A stretch of 43,290 bases of DNA from Actinomadura sp. HBU206391 (GTDB lineage: Bacteria > Actinomycetota > Actinomycetes > Streptosporangiales > Streptosporangiaceae), in NCBI RefSeq assembly GCF_014323665.1, contig NZ_JABVEB010000043.1, positions 1-43,290 on the forward strand, in the 5' to 3' direction. The notes under the pieces were generated by a model, which was given only the letters and a program-made list of their open reading frames with translations, did no database searches and had not been told where the DNA came from. Made by a program: the position numbers and the translations under genes. This document shows positions 15,827-25,560 of the stretch, piece after piece. Positions within the stretch are counted from its first letter, which is position 1. Every line of letters begins with the position of its first letter.

Positions 15827-17002
15827 ATGAACGAGCTGGACGCTGAAGTGGTTCAGCCTGCGATGCTCGAGCGTCCGGTGGATCCGGCCCGTTATCGGGG
15901 TGTGGTCCGGTCGGACAAGACCGTGCGGTGGGCGGTGGATGAGCTCGAGCAGGTCAGGCGGATGCGTGGGCGATCCCCGGGTGCGTGGCCCTCGCCGACC
16001 GCCCTGCCCGAGTCGCTGGACCGACTCGCCGAGTGGCTGACCGAGCTGGGATGGGATGATCTCACCTGCCTGGTTCGCCGGGAGGAACTGGCGGTCTATC
16101 GGACATTGTCGGCCGTCCAGCCGGGCTTGTTCACTGATCGGATCGTTCGCGTCTTGGTCGCGTTTCGCCGCAGCCTCATGGAGTGCAAGCGGTATGAGGA
16201 AGCACTCGAGGTCGTCGAGGAGCTCGTGCGGCTGTCGGAAACCAGCCGATCAGCGCAGGCGGAGGCCCCGGATGCGCGCTACTCGCGGACGCTGCTCCTT
16301 GCCAGGCTCGGCCGCGATCAGGAGGCGGTGGAGTCCGCGGCCGAGGCGGTGACCGAGGCCCGCGGGCGGCTACGGCACGCTGGGGTCGCATCGGCGAGCT
16401 TCGAGCTCATCCATGCACTGGCGGCCTATGCGGATCGTCTGGACAAGGTCGGCCGCGTCGCCGAAGCGGCCGAGGTGAGCGCCGAGGTCATGGCGGCTTG
16501 GTGGCGACAGGCCGACTCGACGGTTCAGTTCCTGCAGACGCTGGATCTGTGCAGCGACCGGCTCGTCCGGAGCGGGCAGACCGAACAGGCGCGCGCGTGC
16601 ATCGTCGAGGCGATGGGAAGGATGCGGCGCCGTAAGCGTGACACCTACCAGGCAAGGGCCTGGCACAATCTCGGCGTCCGCCTGCTCGCGCTGGGGGCGC
16701 CGGAAGCAGCGCTGACCGCCGGCGAGGAAGCGGTACAGCTTTACCGCGACAGGGCGCGCGCTCATCAGGAGCGGCACCGGGAGCTGGAGGCGGACGACGA
16801 CTGGGACGACGATCACCGCTACTCCCAGGCGTACCTGCTCGAGCGGCGGAACGAGGAGCTGAAGTCCTCGCGGCAGGAGGTTTGTCGAGCCGAGCAGGAC
16901 CTGCACGACGCCCTGCTCGCCCTGAGTGCCTGCCTGCAGCAACTCGACCGCATCGACGAGGCGGCGGCGGCCACCGCCGAAGCCGCCGCACTCCCCGCTT
17001 GA
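15827..17002 (+). CDS. TPR-repeat protein
   Basis: The 391-residue protein is built of helical pairs typical of tetratricopeptide repeats. Examples are RYEEALEVVEELVRL, GRDQEAVESAAEAV, GRVAEAAEVSAEVM, GAPEAALTAGEEAVQLY and RIDEAAAATAEAAAL. The stretch around DRARAHQERHRELEADDD is charged and probably extended or coiled. There is no signal peptide, membrane segment or DNA-binding domain, so it is a cytoplasmic scaffold. The start ATG 15827 is 119 bases from the divergent Imm1-like start. TPR proteins of this kind are common in actinomycetes and are often found with toxin, immunity or NB-ARC genes. No partner can be named. Confidence 0.75.
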   Translation: MNELDAEVVQPAMLERPVDPARYRGVVRSDKTVRWAVDELEQVRRMRGRSPGAWPSPTALPESLDRLAEWLTELGWDDLTCLVRREELAVYRTLSAVQPGLFTDRIVRVLVAFRRSLMECKRYEEALEVVEELVRLSETSRSAQAEAPDARYSRTLLLARLGRDQEAVESAAEAVTEARGRLRHAGVASASFELIHALAAYADRLDKVGRVAEAAEVSAEVMAAWWRQADSTVQFLQTLDLCSDRLVRSGQTEQARACIVEAMGRMRRRKRDTYQARAWHNLGVRLLALGAPEAALTAGEEAVQLYRDRARAHQERHRELEADDDWDDDHRYSQAYLLERRNEELKSSRQEVCRAEQDLHDALLALSACLQQLDRIDEAAAATAEAAALPA

Positions 17003-17183
17003 ATCCCGTCTCGTAACGATCTTGGGCATACCGGCTGCGGGGTACGGGACCGCCACGACCAGGCGGGCGTCGGCGCGGATGATGGGACCCGCAGGTTGAC
17101 CGAGTGCCGATGGTTCCTGGAGGAGGCCGCCACGCTGCGCCTAGATCACGGCCAGAGATGCGCCCTAGCCCGGGGCCCCATGC

Positions 17184-18217
17184 CTACCCGTCGAAGTAGG
17201 ACCAGCGGAATCTGTGTTCGAGCAGCGGCGTCAGGGTTCCACGGTGGAGCGCGCCGAAGCTCACGACCAGCTCGTTGTCGTCGTTGCTGACCTGCGCGAG
17301 CAATCCCGGGGCCGCAAAGAACCTCTCGGCGAAGAAGGTCGGTAGGAATGGACTCAGGGGTATGGGACGGAGCAGGTTCCACAACGCGTCAAGGCTCGCG
17401 GTCGGCATGCAGTAGGTCCATGCATGGTAGGGGGCGGCAATGATGGCTTCGAAGAGGGTGAACTGCAGGAGGAAGCGGCTCAGCGGTTCCTTTTCGAGGA
17501 TCGTCTCCGGGGCCTCCGCGTAGGGGTCTTCGGTGAGCCACACGGGGGGATCGGCATCGCCCGGCCTCTGTGGTGGCCACAGGATGGACCAGTCCATACC
17601 GGCCCCATTCCACACCGCAAGGACCAACCGATCGCCGAGCGGTCCGGAAGCACGCTTGGGGCTGCCTCAGCACCGGGTCGTTGAATCTGTGGATCGCCGG
17701 GCGGAGGCGAGCCAAGCGGTGGAAGGCGGCCAACGCATCCGGCCGGTCGCCCAACTCTCCCGCAGTGCTCTCTTCCCTGGCCGACTCCGTCTCCTCGGCG
17801 GGGAACCAGCCGAGGACGAACGACTCCAGGGCCCGGATCGGATCGGTCTCCACGTGGTCGACCCATTCCAACCCCTGGCACCGGCCCGGGTGCCGGGACC
17901 GGTCGGACCGCGTCCAGCATCTCGCGGCTCAGCGGCTGGTCGAGCTCCAATTCGGCGTGGTTGAAGTCGGCAGGTGCCGACGACCGTCCCCGGCAGAGCG
18001 CGGTACCGAGGGGAAGGCAGCCCCGATCCAGGCGGGCGAAGAGGTGAATGGGCAGGGCGGCCCGGAAGTCGAACCGTGGGTGCAGCGCCGGAACCGTGTC
18101 CCCTTGAAGGAGCACCTTGGTGAAGTCCTGGACGCCGCTTCCCCCTGGGTGGTCCCCGGGCGCGACGATGCAAGATCTGTCCAATGGACCTCCACGGTCG
18201 GCGTCGTCGGCTACCAC
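17184..18217 (-). pseudogene. SUKH-like (SMI1/KNR4-type) protein broken by two +1 frameshifts
   Basis: Three frames join into one protein of about 343 residues. Frame 1 ends ...LDAVRPVPAPGPVPG. Frame 2 reads LEWVDHVETDPIRALESFV to FNDPVLRQP. Frame 3 reads KRASGPLGDRLVLAVWNGAG to the stop. Each join falls on a four-base homopolymer with one base too many: CCCC at 17872-17875 and GGGG at 17658-17661 (plus strand). Removing one base from each restores a continuous sequence. The NxGxxxW-type block and overall layout recall the SMI1/KNR4 (SUKH) immunity superfamily, but this is a loose match. The N-terminal 60 residues are uncertain. Both breaks being homopolymers makes sequencing error a real alternative to decay. 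Confidence 0.6.
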
Positions 18218-18340
18218 CTCGGCGGCGGTGCAATCCCCGGTGAAGCGGTTCTACGGCGGTGAGCCGCCCACCGGGGCGGCCGTTCACCACACGCAGGACG
18301 CAGACCTCGAGCCCAGACCCGACCAGAATAGGGTGCTTGG

Positions 18341-19306
18341 GTGCGAGCTGAGTTGATCATGGAGCGTGAACTGTTCCCGGAACGGGGACCCGGTCGCTCC
18401 GCTGACGGAGGCTGGCAGGTGCGCACACCCGAGCCGCGGCTGCTGATCTTCGACCCGTACTTCCAGACGCTGTGTCAGGCCTTCGACCTGCCATGGGAGG
18501 GGTACTGTTCGGTGCGCTCAGACCTAGAGCGCGTCGCGGTGGCCGGTCCGGACCAGATCGCGGTCGTCGCCCGCGACGGCCGTACCGTGTGGCGGGTGCC
18601 TCATCACAGATGGGGACCTCGCCTCGGCGCCGTCGACTCGGCGGGTTCCTGCGCGTTCAGCCCGGACGGGAGCCAGGTCTGGGCACTGGTGCCCCGGCCC
18701 GTCGACGATACGGGTGGCGACCATTGCTGGGTGCTCGACGCAGCCACCGGGCGCCTGCTGGACCGCGTGCCGTTGCACTGCTCCATCGTCGATTCCTCGA
18801 TTTCGCCTCATCCCGACGGACGTCACCTGGTGATGAGCCTGGACGCACCTTACGAGGTCGGCTGGATCGGCTGGGGTCGGTGGGACAACGGCCGAGCCAT
18901 GGTCTCCCTCCGTCAAGCGGACTACGAGGTCCTGGCCGACGTGCACCCGAACGGAGGCCGCTATCTGACCACACCGATCGAGGACGACAAGCTCACGGTG
19001 CGTCGCTTCCCGGACAGGGCGGTGCAGGCGGTCCGCCGGAGCGCGGAGGTCTTCGACGGCGTCGCCGGGTTCGACGTCTCCGGCGGGTTCCTGGACACCG
19101 GACGGGTCATCGCCAAGGAATTCGACGGTCCGACCGCCCTGTTCACGGCCGAGACCCTGGAAATGGTGGATCTCGTTGACTACCCACCCGATACGGTCAC
19201 CGACCTACCGCTCCCCAACGGCAGAGGCATCTGGAGCACCTTCGACTTCTTCACCGGTCGCCTGCAGATCTGGAAAGATCCATCCGCACCGCTCCACAAC
19301 TCTTGA
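18341..19306 (+). CDS. Beta-propeller-like hypothetical protein
   Basis: The 321-residue protein shows repeated blade-like segments: DQIAVVARDGRTVWRV, SCAFSPDGSQVWALV, HCWVLDAATGRLLD, SISPHPDGRHLVMSLD and FDFFTGRLQIWK. Together these suggest a WD40/YVTN-like propeller. It has no signal peptide. GTG 18341 is chosen because AGGG lies seven bases upstream; ATG 18359 is an alternative. It follows the broken SUKH-like gene on the opposite strand and may belong to the same immunity-type island. No catalytic residues are apparent, so the role is probably protein binding. Function unknown. Confidence 0.65.
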   Translation: MRAELIMERELFPERGPGRSADGGWQVRTPEPRLLIFDPYFQTLCQAFDLPWEGYCSVRSDLERVAVAGPDQIAVVARDGRTVWRVPHHRWGPRLGAVDSAGSCAFSPDGSQVWALVPRPVDDTGGDHCWVLDAATGRLLDRVPLHCSIVDSSISPHPDGRHLVMSLDAPYEVGWIGWGRWDNGRAMVSLRQADYEVLADVHPNGGRYLTTPIEDDKLTVRRFPDRAVQAVRRSAEVFDGVAGFDVSGGFLDTGRVIAKEFDGPTALFTAETLEMVDLVDYPPDTVTDLPLPNGRGIWSTFDFFTGRLQIWKDPSAPLHNS

Positions 19307-19479
19307 TCCAACTGGCTGGGATGCTTGGTGCTCCCTCGAGGTGAGGAGCCTGGTGTGAAGCCGAGCGGCAGGTTGGTCATGTCGGCGTTGTTGTTCGGCA
19401 GCCCCGTCCCGAGGGCGTCGGCGATATCGCCCACCCGCCGGCGTGCGGGAGCAGCCGGCCGCGTGACCTCGGGATGATC

Positions 19480-21069
<1,590 letters not shown>

Positions 21070-21073
21070 TCAG

Positions 21074-21175
21074 TTAGAAGGTGTTGAGCAGCCGAGCGCC
21101 ATCGCGCTCAACGTCGCCGTCCACCGCATCGGGCGCGCCCCACCCGCCAGGTGGCGAGAACCGCTCCTCGAGCAT
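21074..21175 (-). CDS. Possible 33-residue leader gene before the ParA-like ATPase
   Basis: A short frame (MLEERFSPPGGWGAPDAV..., ending RLLNTF) lies 16 bases upstream of the ATPase start, with GGGTGAGAG just before its ATG. Composition looks coding. Directly upstream, another minus-strand frame reads GDGVLTDVCKERAERHW and ends at a TAG 13 bases before this ATG. These may be the tail of a decayed gene of the same operon. There is no recognised family. Confidence 0.35.
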   Translation of the reverse strand: MLEERFSPPGGWGAPDAVDGDVERDGARLLNTF

Positions 21176-21354
21176 GCTCTCACCCGCCTACTCGGTTCGT
21201 CGCCAGTGGCGCTCTGCCCGTTCCTTGCAAACGTCGGTGAGAACGCCGTCGCCATGGTTCGGCGGCTCAGGTCCGGGCTCCGGCTCTTCTCTCAATACAG
21301 ATGTGTCACGTGACGCATCGGTTCCACGCGACGAGGGTTCAACGCCTCATGGAG

Positions 21355-22668
21355 TCAGGACACCGTGCTGGTCTGGAGTGGGGGTTCGGTGCCGGCCGTG
21401 GCGGCGCTGGAGAAGCTGGTGCCACCGCGGACCAGCAGTGGCAGGGGCGCGGTCACGAGCACCAGGATCGCCCCGGCGAGGAGTACGTTGCGGGTGCCCA
21501 GCGCGCTGACCGTGACGCCGGCCAGCGCGAAGCCCAGGGGCGTCAGCCCGTCGCTGCCGAGCCAGTCGAGCGCCAGGACCCGGCCGAGCAGATGGTCGGG
21601 CACATCGTGCTGCACCGCCGTCATCCACAGGATCTCGAAGATGGTGAGGCCCACGCCGGTGACGGCCCAGCACAGCAGGACGCCGGCCAGCGGCAGGAAG
21701 GCCAGTGACAACATCGCCCCGGAGATGGTCGTCACCCCGAGGGTCGCCACCACACCGGGCCGGTGGGTACGGATTCGGCTGCCGAACACGGCACCGAGGA
21801 TCGATCCGACCCCCAGGGCGGTGAACGCGGCGCCGTAGGCCTGGGGGCCGCCGAGTCGCTGCCCCGCCTCGATCGGAGCCGCGACGAACGCGGGCGCCAT
21901 CACGAACCCCATGACGACCGTGGACATGCAGATCGACGCCAGCAGCCAGCGTCGCTCCCGGATCGCGCGCACGCCCTCGGTGAAGTCGCGTGCGCCGCGG
22001 CGGAGCAACCCGGCCTCGGGGGAGCCGACCGGTCTCGCTCGCGGGTGTTCTCTCGTCAGCGTCAGCGTCACGAGGCTGGCCGTGAAGGTCGCGACATCGA
22101 TCCACAGGGCGGGCCCCGCTCCGTGCGTGGCGATGATGACGCCCGCGAGCGAGGGGCCGATGATGATGGCGACGTACTGCGACAGCGAGGTGAGCGCGTT
22201 GCCGGCCTGCAGATGGGTCTTGGGCAGGACGCGGGGGAGCACTGCGCGGTAGGCGGGCTGGAACATGCCCTCGGCGACGCCGATGGCGACGATCGAGACG
22301 ATGAAGACCGGGCCGGGCAGGGTCGTCGGGCCGGCGGCCATGACGGCCACGCCGACGACCCGTACGGCGTCGGTCGACATCATGACGCGGCTGCGACGCC
22401 AGCGGTCGCCCACCGACGTGGCGGCGACCGTTCCGACGAGGACGGAGATGCCCTGGACGGCCAACACCAGACCCAACCCGGCCGCCCCGGCATGGCGGTC
22501 GAGGACCACGAGCGCGAGGATGATGGGGAACATCCGGTTCCCGATCGCGCTGAGCGCCTGACCCGACCACAGCAGGGCGAAGTCTCGGTGGGCCAGCGCG
22601 GCCGACATGCCGGGCTTGGAGCCGGCCTTCTCGACGGTGGCCAGGTCATCGGATGTTCTGTCAGCCAT
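21355..22668 (-). CDS. MFS efflux transporter (DHA3-like)
   Basis: The 437-residue protein has about twelve hydrophobic helices and the features of drug/metabolite exporters of the major facilitator superfamily. FALLWSGQALSAIGNRMFP is its first helix region, GDRWRRSRVM is the loop 2-3 motif (G-D-R-x-x-R-R) and GVAEGMFQPAYRAVLP marks helix 5. GGGAG lies seven bases before ATG 22668. It diverges from the radical SAM gene over 295 bp and is best explained as the exporter or self-resistance pump for the product of that locus. The cargo is inferred from position only. Confidence 0.85.
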   Translation of the reverse strand: MADRTSDDLATVEKAGSKPGMSAALAHRDFALLWSGQALSAIGNRMFPIILALVVLDRHAGAAGLGLVLAVQGISVLVGTVAATSVGDRWRRSRVMMSTDAVRVVGVAVMAAGPTTLPGPVFIVSIVAIGVAEGMFQPAYRAVLPRVLPKTHLQAGNALTSLSQYVAIIIGPSLAGVIIATHGAGPALWIDVATFTASLVTLTLTREHPRARPVGSPEAGLLRRGARDFTEGVRAIRERRWLLASICMSTVVMGFVMAPAFVAAPIEAGQRLGGPQAYGAAFTALGVGSILGAVFGSRIRTHRPGVVATLGVTTISGAMLSLAFLPLAGVLLCWAVTGVGLTIFEILWMTAVQHDVPDHLLGRVLALDWLGSDGLTPLGFALAGVTVSALGTRNVLLAGAILVLVTAPLPLLVRGGTSFSSAATAGTEPPLQTSTVS

Positions 22669-22963
22669 ACAAGAACTCCCGTCACTTTACTCGCTATCTT
22701 GACCCCTTCTTGTTGCAAATGGAACACCCCGGAAACGGCCACCGGCACCCGACGGCAAGGGCCGACCGGCCATTATCGCGCAGCCGGTCAATGTTACGGA
22801 ATGACTGTATTTAGACAGGAGTGTTGTCATTTGCAGTAAGTATGGCAAAATACTCCTGCATTGACCCCGTGACCAGGCGTAATTGATAGTAGTCGTCCGA
22901 CTGCGCAACGCAATCGCCCCGGCTTCGTTGCAAGAAATTACCCATGTGGCGAAAAGTAGGACC
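22669..22963. promoter_or_regulatory. AT-rich divergent region between exporter and radical SAM genes
   Basis: This 295-bp gap is clearly less G+C-rich than its surroundings from about 22790 on and must hold both promoters. It also holds several tiny frames: plus 22821-22886 (21 residues, including MAKYSCIDPV), plus 22801-22839 (MTVFRQECCHLQ), minus 22811-22861 (MQEYFAILTANDNTPV) and minus 22687-22830 (47 residues, MTTLLSKYSHSVTLTG...). None has a well-spaced ribosome site. A precursor peptide would be expected near here, but I cannot pick one. Confidence 0.5.
22816..22859. repeat. Inverted repeat in the exporter/radical SAM promoter region
   Basis: CAGGAGT (22816-22822) and ACTCCTG (22853-22859) are perfect inverted copies. 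Inside them ATTTGC and GCAAAAT form a second, imperfect pair. The structure could be an operator for a local regulator or a hairpin in the radical SAM leader mRNA. No regulator gene is nearby. Confidence 0.5.
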
Positions 22964-24928
22964 ATGCGAATCAGTCTTGTCTCCATGCCATGGCAGTCGA
23001 TCAGACTGCCGTCCCTCCCTGTTGCGCTGCTGCACGCGCGATTGACCGAGGATCGCCCGGGTGACACGGTCGCGGAGTACCACGGATACCTCAGGTGGGC
23101 GGAGTTCCTGCTGGAGTCGAGTGCCGGTTCGGTGACGCCGGCGGACTACATGTCCGTCGCCGATGACGGGGTCTTCCACGGGCTGGGCGACTGGGTGTTC
23201 TCAGGTGTGCTGTACGACGATCCGGATTGGCGGGCGGACGTCCTCGACGACTACGCCCGGCGGTACGGCGTGGACGTCGAGGTCGCGCGGCGTGCCCGTT
23301 CGCATGCCGGGCGGTTCGTGGAGATCGCCGTTGACGAGATCCTCGCCACCGGGCCGGAGGTCGTGGGATTCACCAGCACCTTCATGCAGAACGTGCCGAG
23401 CCTGGCGGCCGCCCGGCGGCTGAAGGAGCGCGCCCCCCACGTCATCGTGGTGATGGGAGGCGGAAACTGCGACGGTTCCATGGGGCACGTCCTGCACCGC
23501 AACCACCCCTTCGTCGACTACGTCGTACGAGGTGAGGGGGAGTTGGCGTTCCCCGAACTGTTGAGGAGCATCGAGGCGGGCGTCCGGCCCGTGGACGTAC
23601 CCGGGGTGTGCTGGTGGAGGGGCGAGGAGTCGGTGGCCAATCCGCAGGCCCCGCGTGCCGTTCCGCCCGACGTGATCCCCCGTCCCGACTTCGACGGATG
23701 GCAGCTCGCCCTGGACGCCTCCGGAATGACCGACCACCTCGAGCCCGAACTCGTGCTCGAAGGGGCCCGGGGCTGCTGGTGGGGGGAGAAGCACCAGTGC
23801 ACGTTCTGCGGGCTCAACGGGTCTTCGATCGAATTCCGGAGCAGGCCGGCCGAGCGCATGTGGTCGGACCTCCGGCACCTGGTGGCCCGGCACCGCATCC
23901 TCGACGTGATCATGGTGGACAACATCATCGACATGGCCTACTTCCGCGATCTGCTGCCGAGGCTGGCGGAGGCCGACTGGGATCTGCGGATCCACTACGA
24001 GGTCAAGGCGAATCTGCAGCCGGAACAGGTCGAGTTGCTCGCCGCCGCCGGAGTGATGTGCGTACAGCCGGGGATCGAAAGCCTGAGCCGCCGCGTGCTC
24101 GGCCTCATGAACAAGGGCACGACCGGTGTCATCAACCTGCGGACGCTGCGCGAATGCGAGAACCGCGGGATCACCGCGTCCTGGAACTACCTGTACGGGT
24201 TTCCCGGCGAGACCGCGGACGACTACGACCCGATCATCGATCAGCTCCCGGCCCTGGCGCATCTGCAGCCTCCGGGATCGGTGTCGCGCCTTCTCCTGGA
24301 GCGGTTCAGCCCGTACTTCGACCGGCCCGAGCTCGGGTTCCGCGAGCGCCGGCCCGCGGAGATGTACGAGCACGTCTACGACCTGCCGGAGCGGGAACTG
24401 CACGACATGGTCTACTTCTTCGACTCCCCGCCGCAGGGCATCGGCGCCGACACCGCCAGACGGCTCCATGCCGCCGTGGAGCGGTGGCAGCGCGACCACT
24501 CGCGATCCAGCCTCATCGCCCGCGACGGTTCCGGCGACGCGCTCGTCATCGAGGACTCCCGAGCCGGCCGACCGCAGCGGGAGCACGTTCTCACCGGCTG
24601 GCGGGCCGCCGCGTACCGTGCGCTCGAACGGGGCCGTGACGCGCGGTCGCTCGTCGACGCCCTCGCCGCGGCAGGTCACGAGCGGTCGCCGGCCGACGTC
24701 GAGGACTGGCTCGCCGAACAGGTGGCGTACGGCCTGCTGTTCGTGGACGACGGCGTCCACGTCGCGCTCGCCACGAGCGGCGCCCCCCGGAAGGCGGGCG
24801 GTCCGCTCACCGAGAGCCTGAAGATCTTCCCGCACGTCCGGCTGCCGTTCACCTTCCCCTGGTGGAGATTCGAGCACGAGCCCCCCGCGGCAACGCCCGA
24901 GCAGAGCGAGCCGAGGGTGCAGGTATGA
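22964..24928 (+). CDS. RiPP-maturation-type B12-binding radical SAM enzyme (rSAM_ocin_1-like)
   Basis: The 654-residue enzyme has an N-terminal cobalamin-binding-like domain (about 115-200; GFTSTFMQN, VVMGGGNCDGSMG). The radical SAM core follows, with its [4Fe-4S] cysteines in GCWWGEKHQCTFCGLNG (Cys271, Cys279, Cys282; C-x7-C-x2-C). This extended cluster motif is the hallmark of the family annotated as RiPP maturation radical SAM C-methyltransferase. Residues 480-654 form an extra C-terminal region. ATG 22964 follows TAGGA by three bases and begins MRISLVSMPW; upstream in-frame codons lack support. It overlaps the next gene by ATGA. Peptide methylation is the family's expected chemistry; the substrate peptide is not evident here. 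Confidence 0.85.
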   Translation: MRISLVSMPWQSIRLPSLPVALLHARLTEDRPGDTVAEYHGYLRWAEFLLESSAGSVTPADYMSVADDGVFHGLGDWVFSGVLYDDPDWRADVLDDYARRYGVDVEVARRARSHAGRFVEIAVDEILATGPEVVGFTSTFMQNVPSLAAARRLKERAPHVIVVMGGGNCDGSMGHVLHRNHPFVDYVVRGEGELAFPELLRSIEAGVRPVDVPGVCWWRGEESVANPQAPRAVPPDVIPRPDFDGWQLALDASGMTDHLEPELVLEGARGCWWGEKHQCTFCGLNGSSIEFRSRPAERMWSDLRHLVARHRILDVIMVDNIIDMAYFRDLLPRLAEADWDLRIHYEVKANLQPEQVELLAAAGVMCVQPGIESLSRRVLGLMNKGTTGVINLRTLRECENRGITASWNYLYGFPGETADDYDPIIDQLPALAHLQPPGSVSRLLLERFSPYFDRPELGFRERRPAEMYEHVYDLPERELHDMVYFFDSPPQGIGADTARRLHAAVERWQRDHSRSSLIARDGSGDALVIEDSRAGRPQREHVLTGWRAAAYRALERGRDARSLVDALAAAGHERSPADVEDWLAEQVAYGLLFVDDGVHVALATSGAPRKAGGPLTESLKIFPHVRLPFTFPWWRFEHEPPAATPEQSEPRVQV

Positions 24929-25503
24929 GCGCCGCCGCCCTCGGCGCCCCCGACCTGCCCGGTGTGCTCGACCTGCCCGGTGTGCAGGTGCGCCAGGCGA
25001 CCTGCGACCGCGTCGAGGTCGGCACTGAGATGGACCTAGGCGCCGAACCGATGCCGACGGCGCGCGCCGTGGCGTTCCTGCGGGACCAGCGCGCGCTCGG
25101 GATGACGGTCGGCTGGCGAGGACGGCTCTCGGGCCGGCTCGACGTCACCCCGCTCCACCATCTGCCGCCGCCGGAGACGCTCGAGGGCGGGGCGGCGGAG
25201 GCCGCCGGCTGGCGGGACTCCCACCGGCGGGCGTTCTGCCAGTTCCGCCGCGGCCCCGGGTTCATCCTGGTGCTGGACGGCCGGGACCCGGGGTTCACCG
25301 GGCGGTACGTGCTCGACCGGCCCGACCTGGTGACCGCATTCACGACCTGCCTGCGGCCCACCCCGCTGGAGCGGCTCGGGCCCGCCGAACGCGAGGCCGC
25401 GCTGACCTTGCACAAAGAGGGCCTGCTGCTGGTGACCGGGCACATCGCCGTGACTCTCCCGACCCGCGTGCGCGAATGGCGGGCTCCCGCGCCGACCGGC
25501 TGA
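24925..25503 (+). CDS. DUF5825-like partner of the radical SAM enzyme
   Basis: The 192-residue protein starts within the radical SAM stop codon (ATGA), so the two are translationally coupled and probably act together. It lacks membrane segments and cysteine clusters. Recognisable stretches are ARAVAFLRDQRALGMTVGWR, the HHLPPP turn, GFILVLDGRDPGFTGRYVLD and LHKEGLLLVTGH. I believe it belongs to DUF5825, a family I recall beside this class of radical SAM enzymes in actinomycetes; the assignment is from memory. A substrate-presenting or peptide-recognition role is plausible but unproven. The N-terminal DLPGVLDLPGV is a short internal duplication. Confidence 0.7.
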   Translation: MSAAALGAPDLPGVLDLPGVQVRQATCDRVEVGTEMDLGAEPMPTARAVAFLRDQRALGMTVGWRGRLSGRLDVTPLHHLPPPETLEGGAAEAAGWRDSHRRAFCQFRRGPGFILVLDGRDPGFTGRYVLDRPDLVTAFTTCLRPTPLERLGPAEREAALTLHKEGLLLVTGHIAVTLPTRVREWRAPAPTG

Positions 25504-25520
25504 CCGGGCGCCGACTCCGG

Positions 25521-25550
25521 CGACCCCGCGACCCCGCGACCCCGCGACCC
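25521..25550. repeat. 8-bp tandem repeat CGACCCCG (3.75 copies)
   Basis: Three perfect CGACCCCG units and a partial fourth lie between the convergent DUF5825-like and PhyH genes. The repeat is probably a slippage product. It may slow transcription, but no stem-loop accompanies it. Confidence 0.8.
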
Positions 25551-25560
25551 GGCCAGAGGC

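Noticed and set aside
19180..19434. Minus-strand frame (GTGLPNNNADMTNLPLGFTPG) between the propeller and ATPase genes
   Set aside because: A short stretch looks coding, but it overlaps the 3' end of the propeller gene, has no ribosome site and no recognisable family.
22719..22814. Plus-strand 31-residue frame (MEHPGNGHRHPTARADRP...) in the exporter/radical SAM gap
   Set aside because: No Shine-Dalgarno sequence, low-complexity His/Arg composition and no precursor-like leader.
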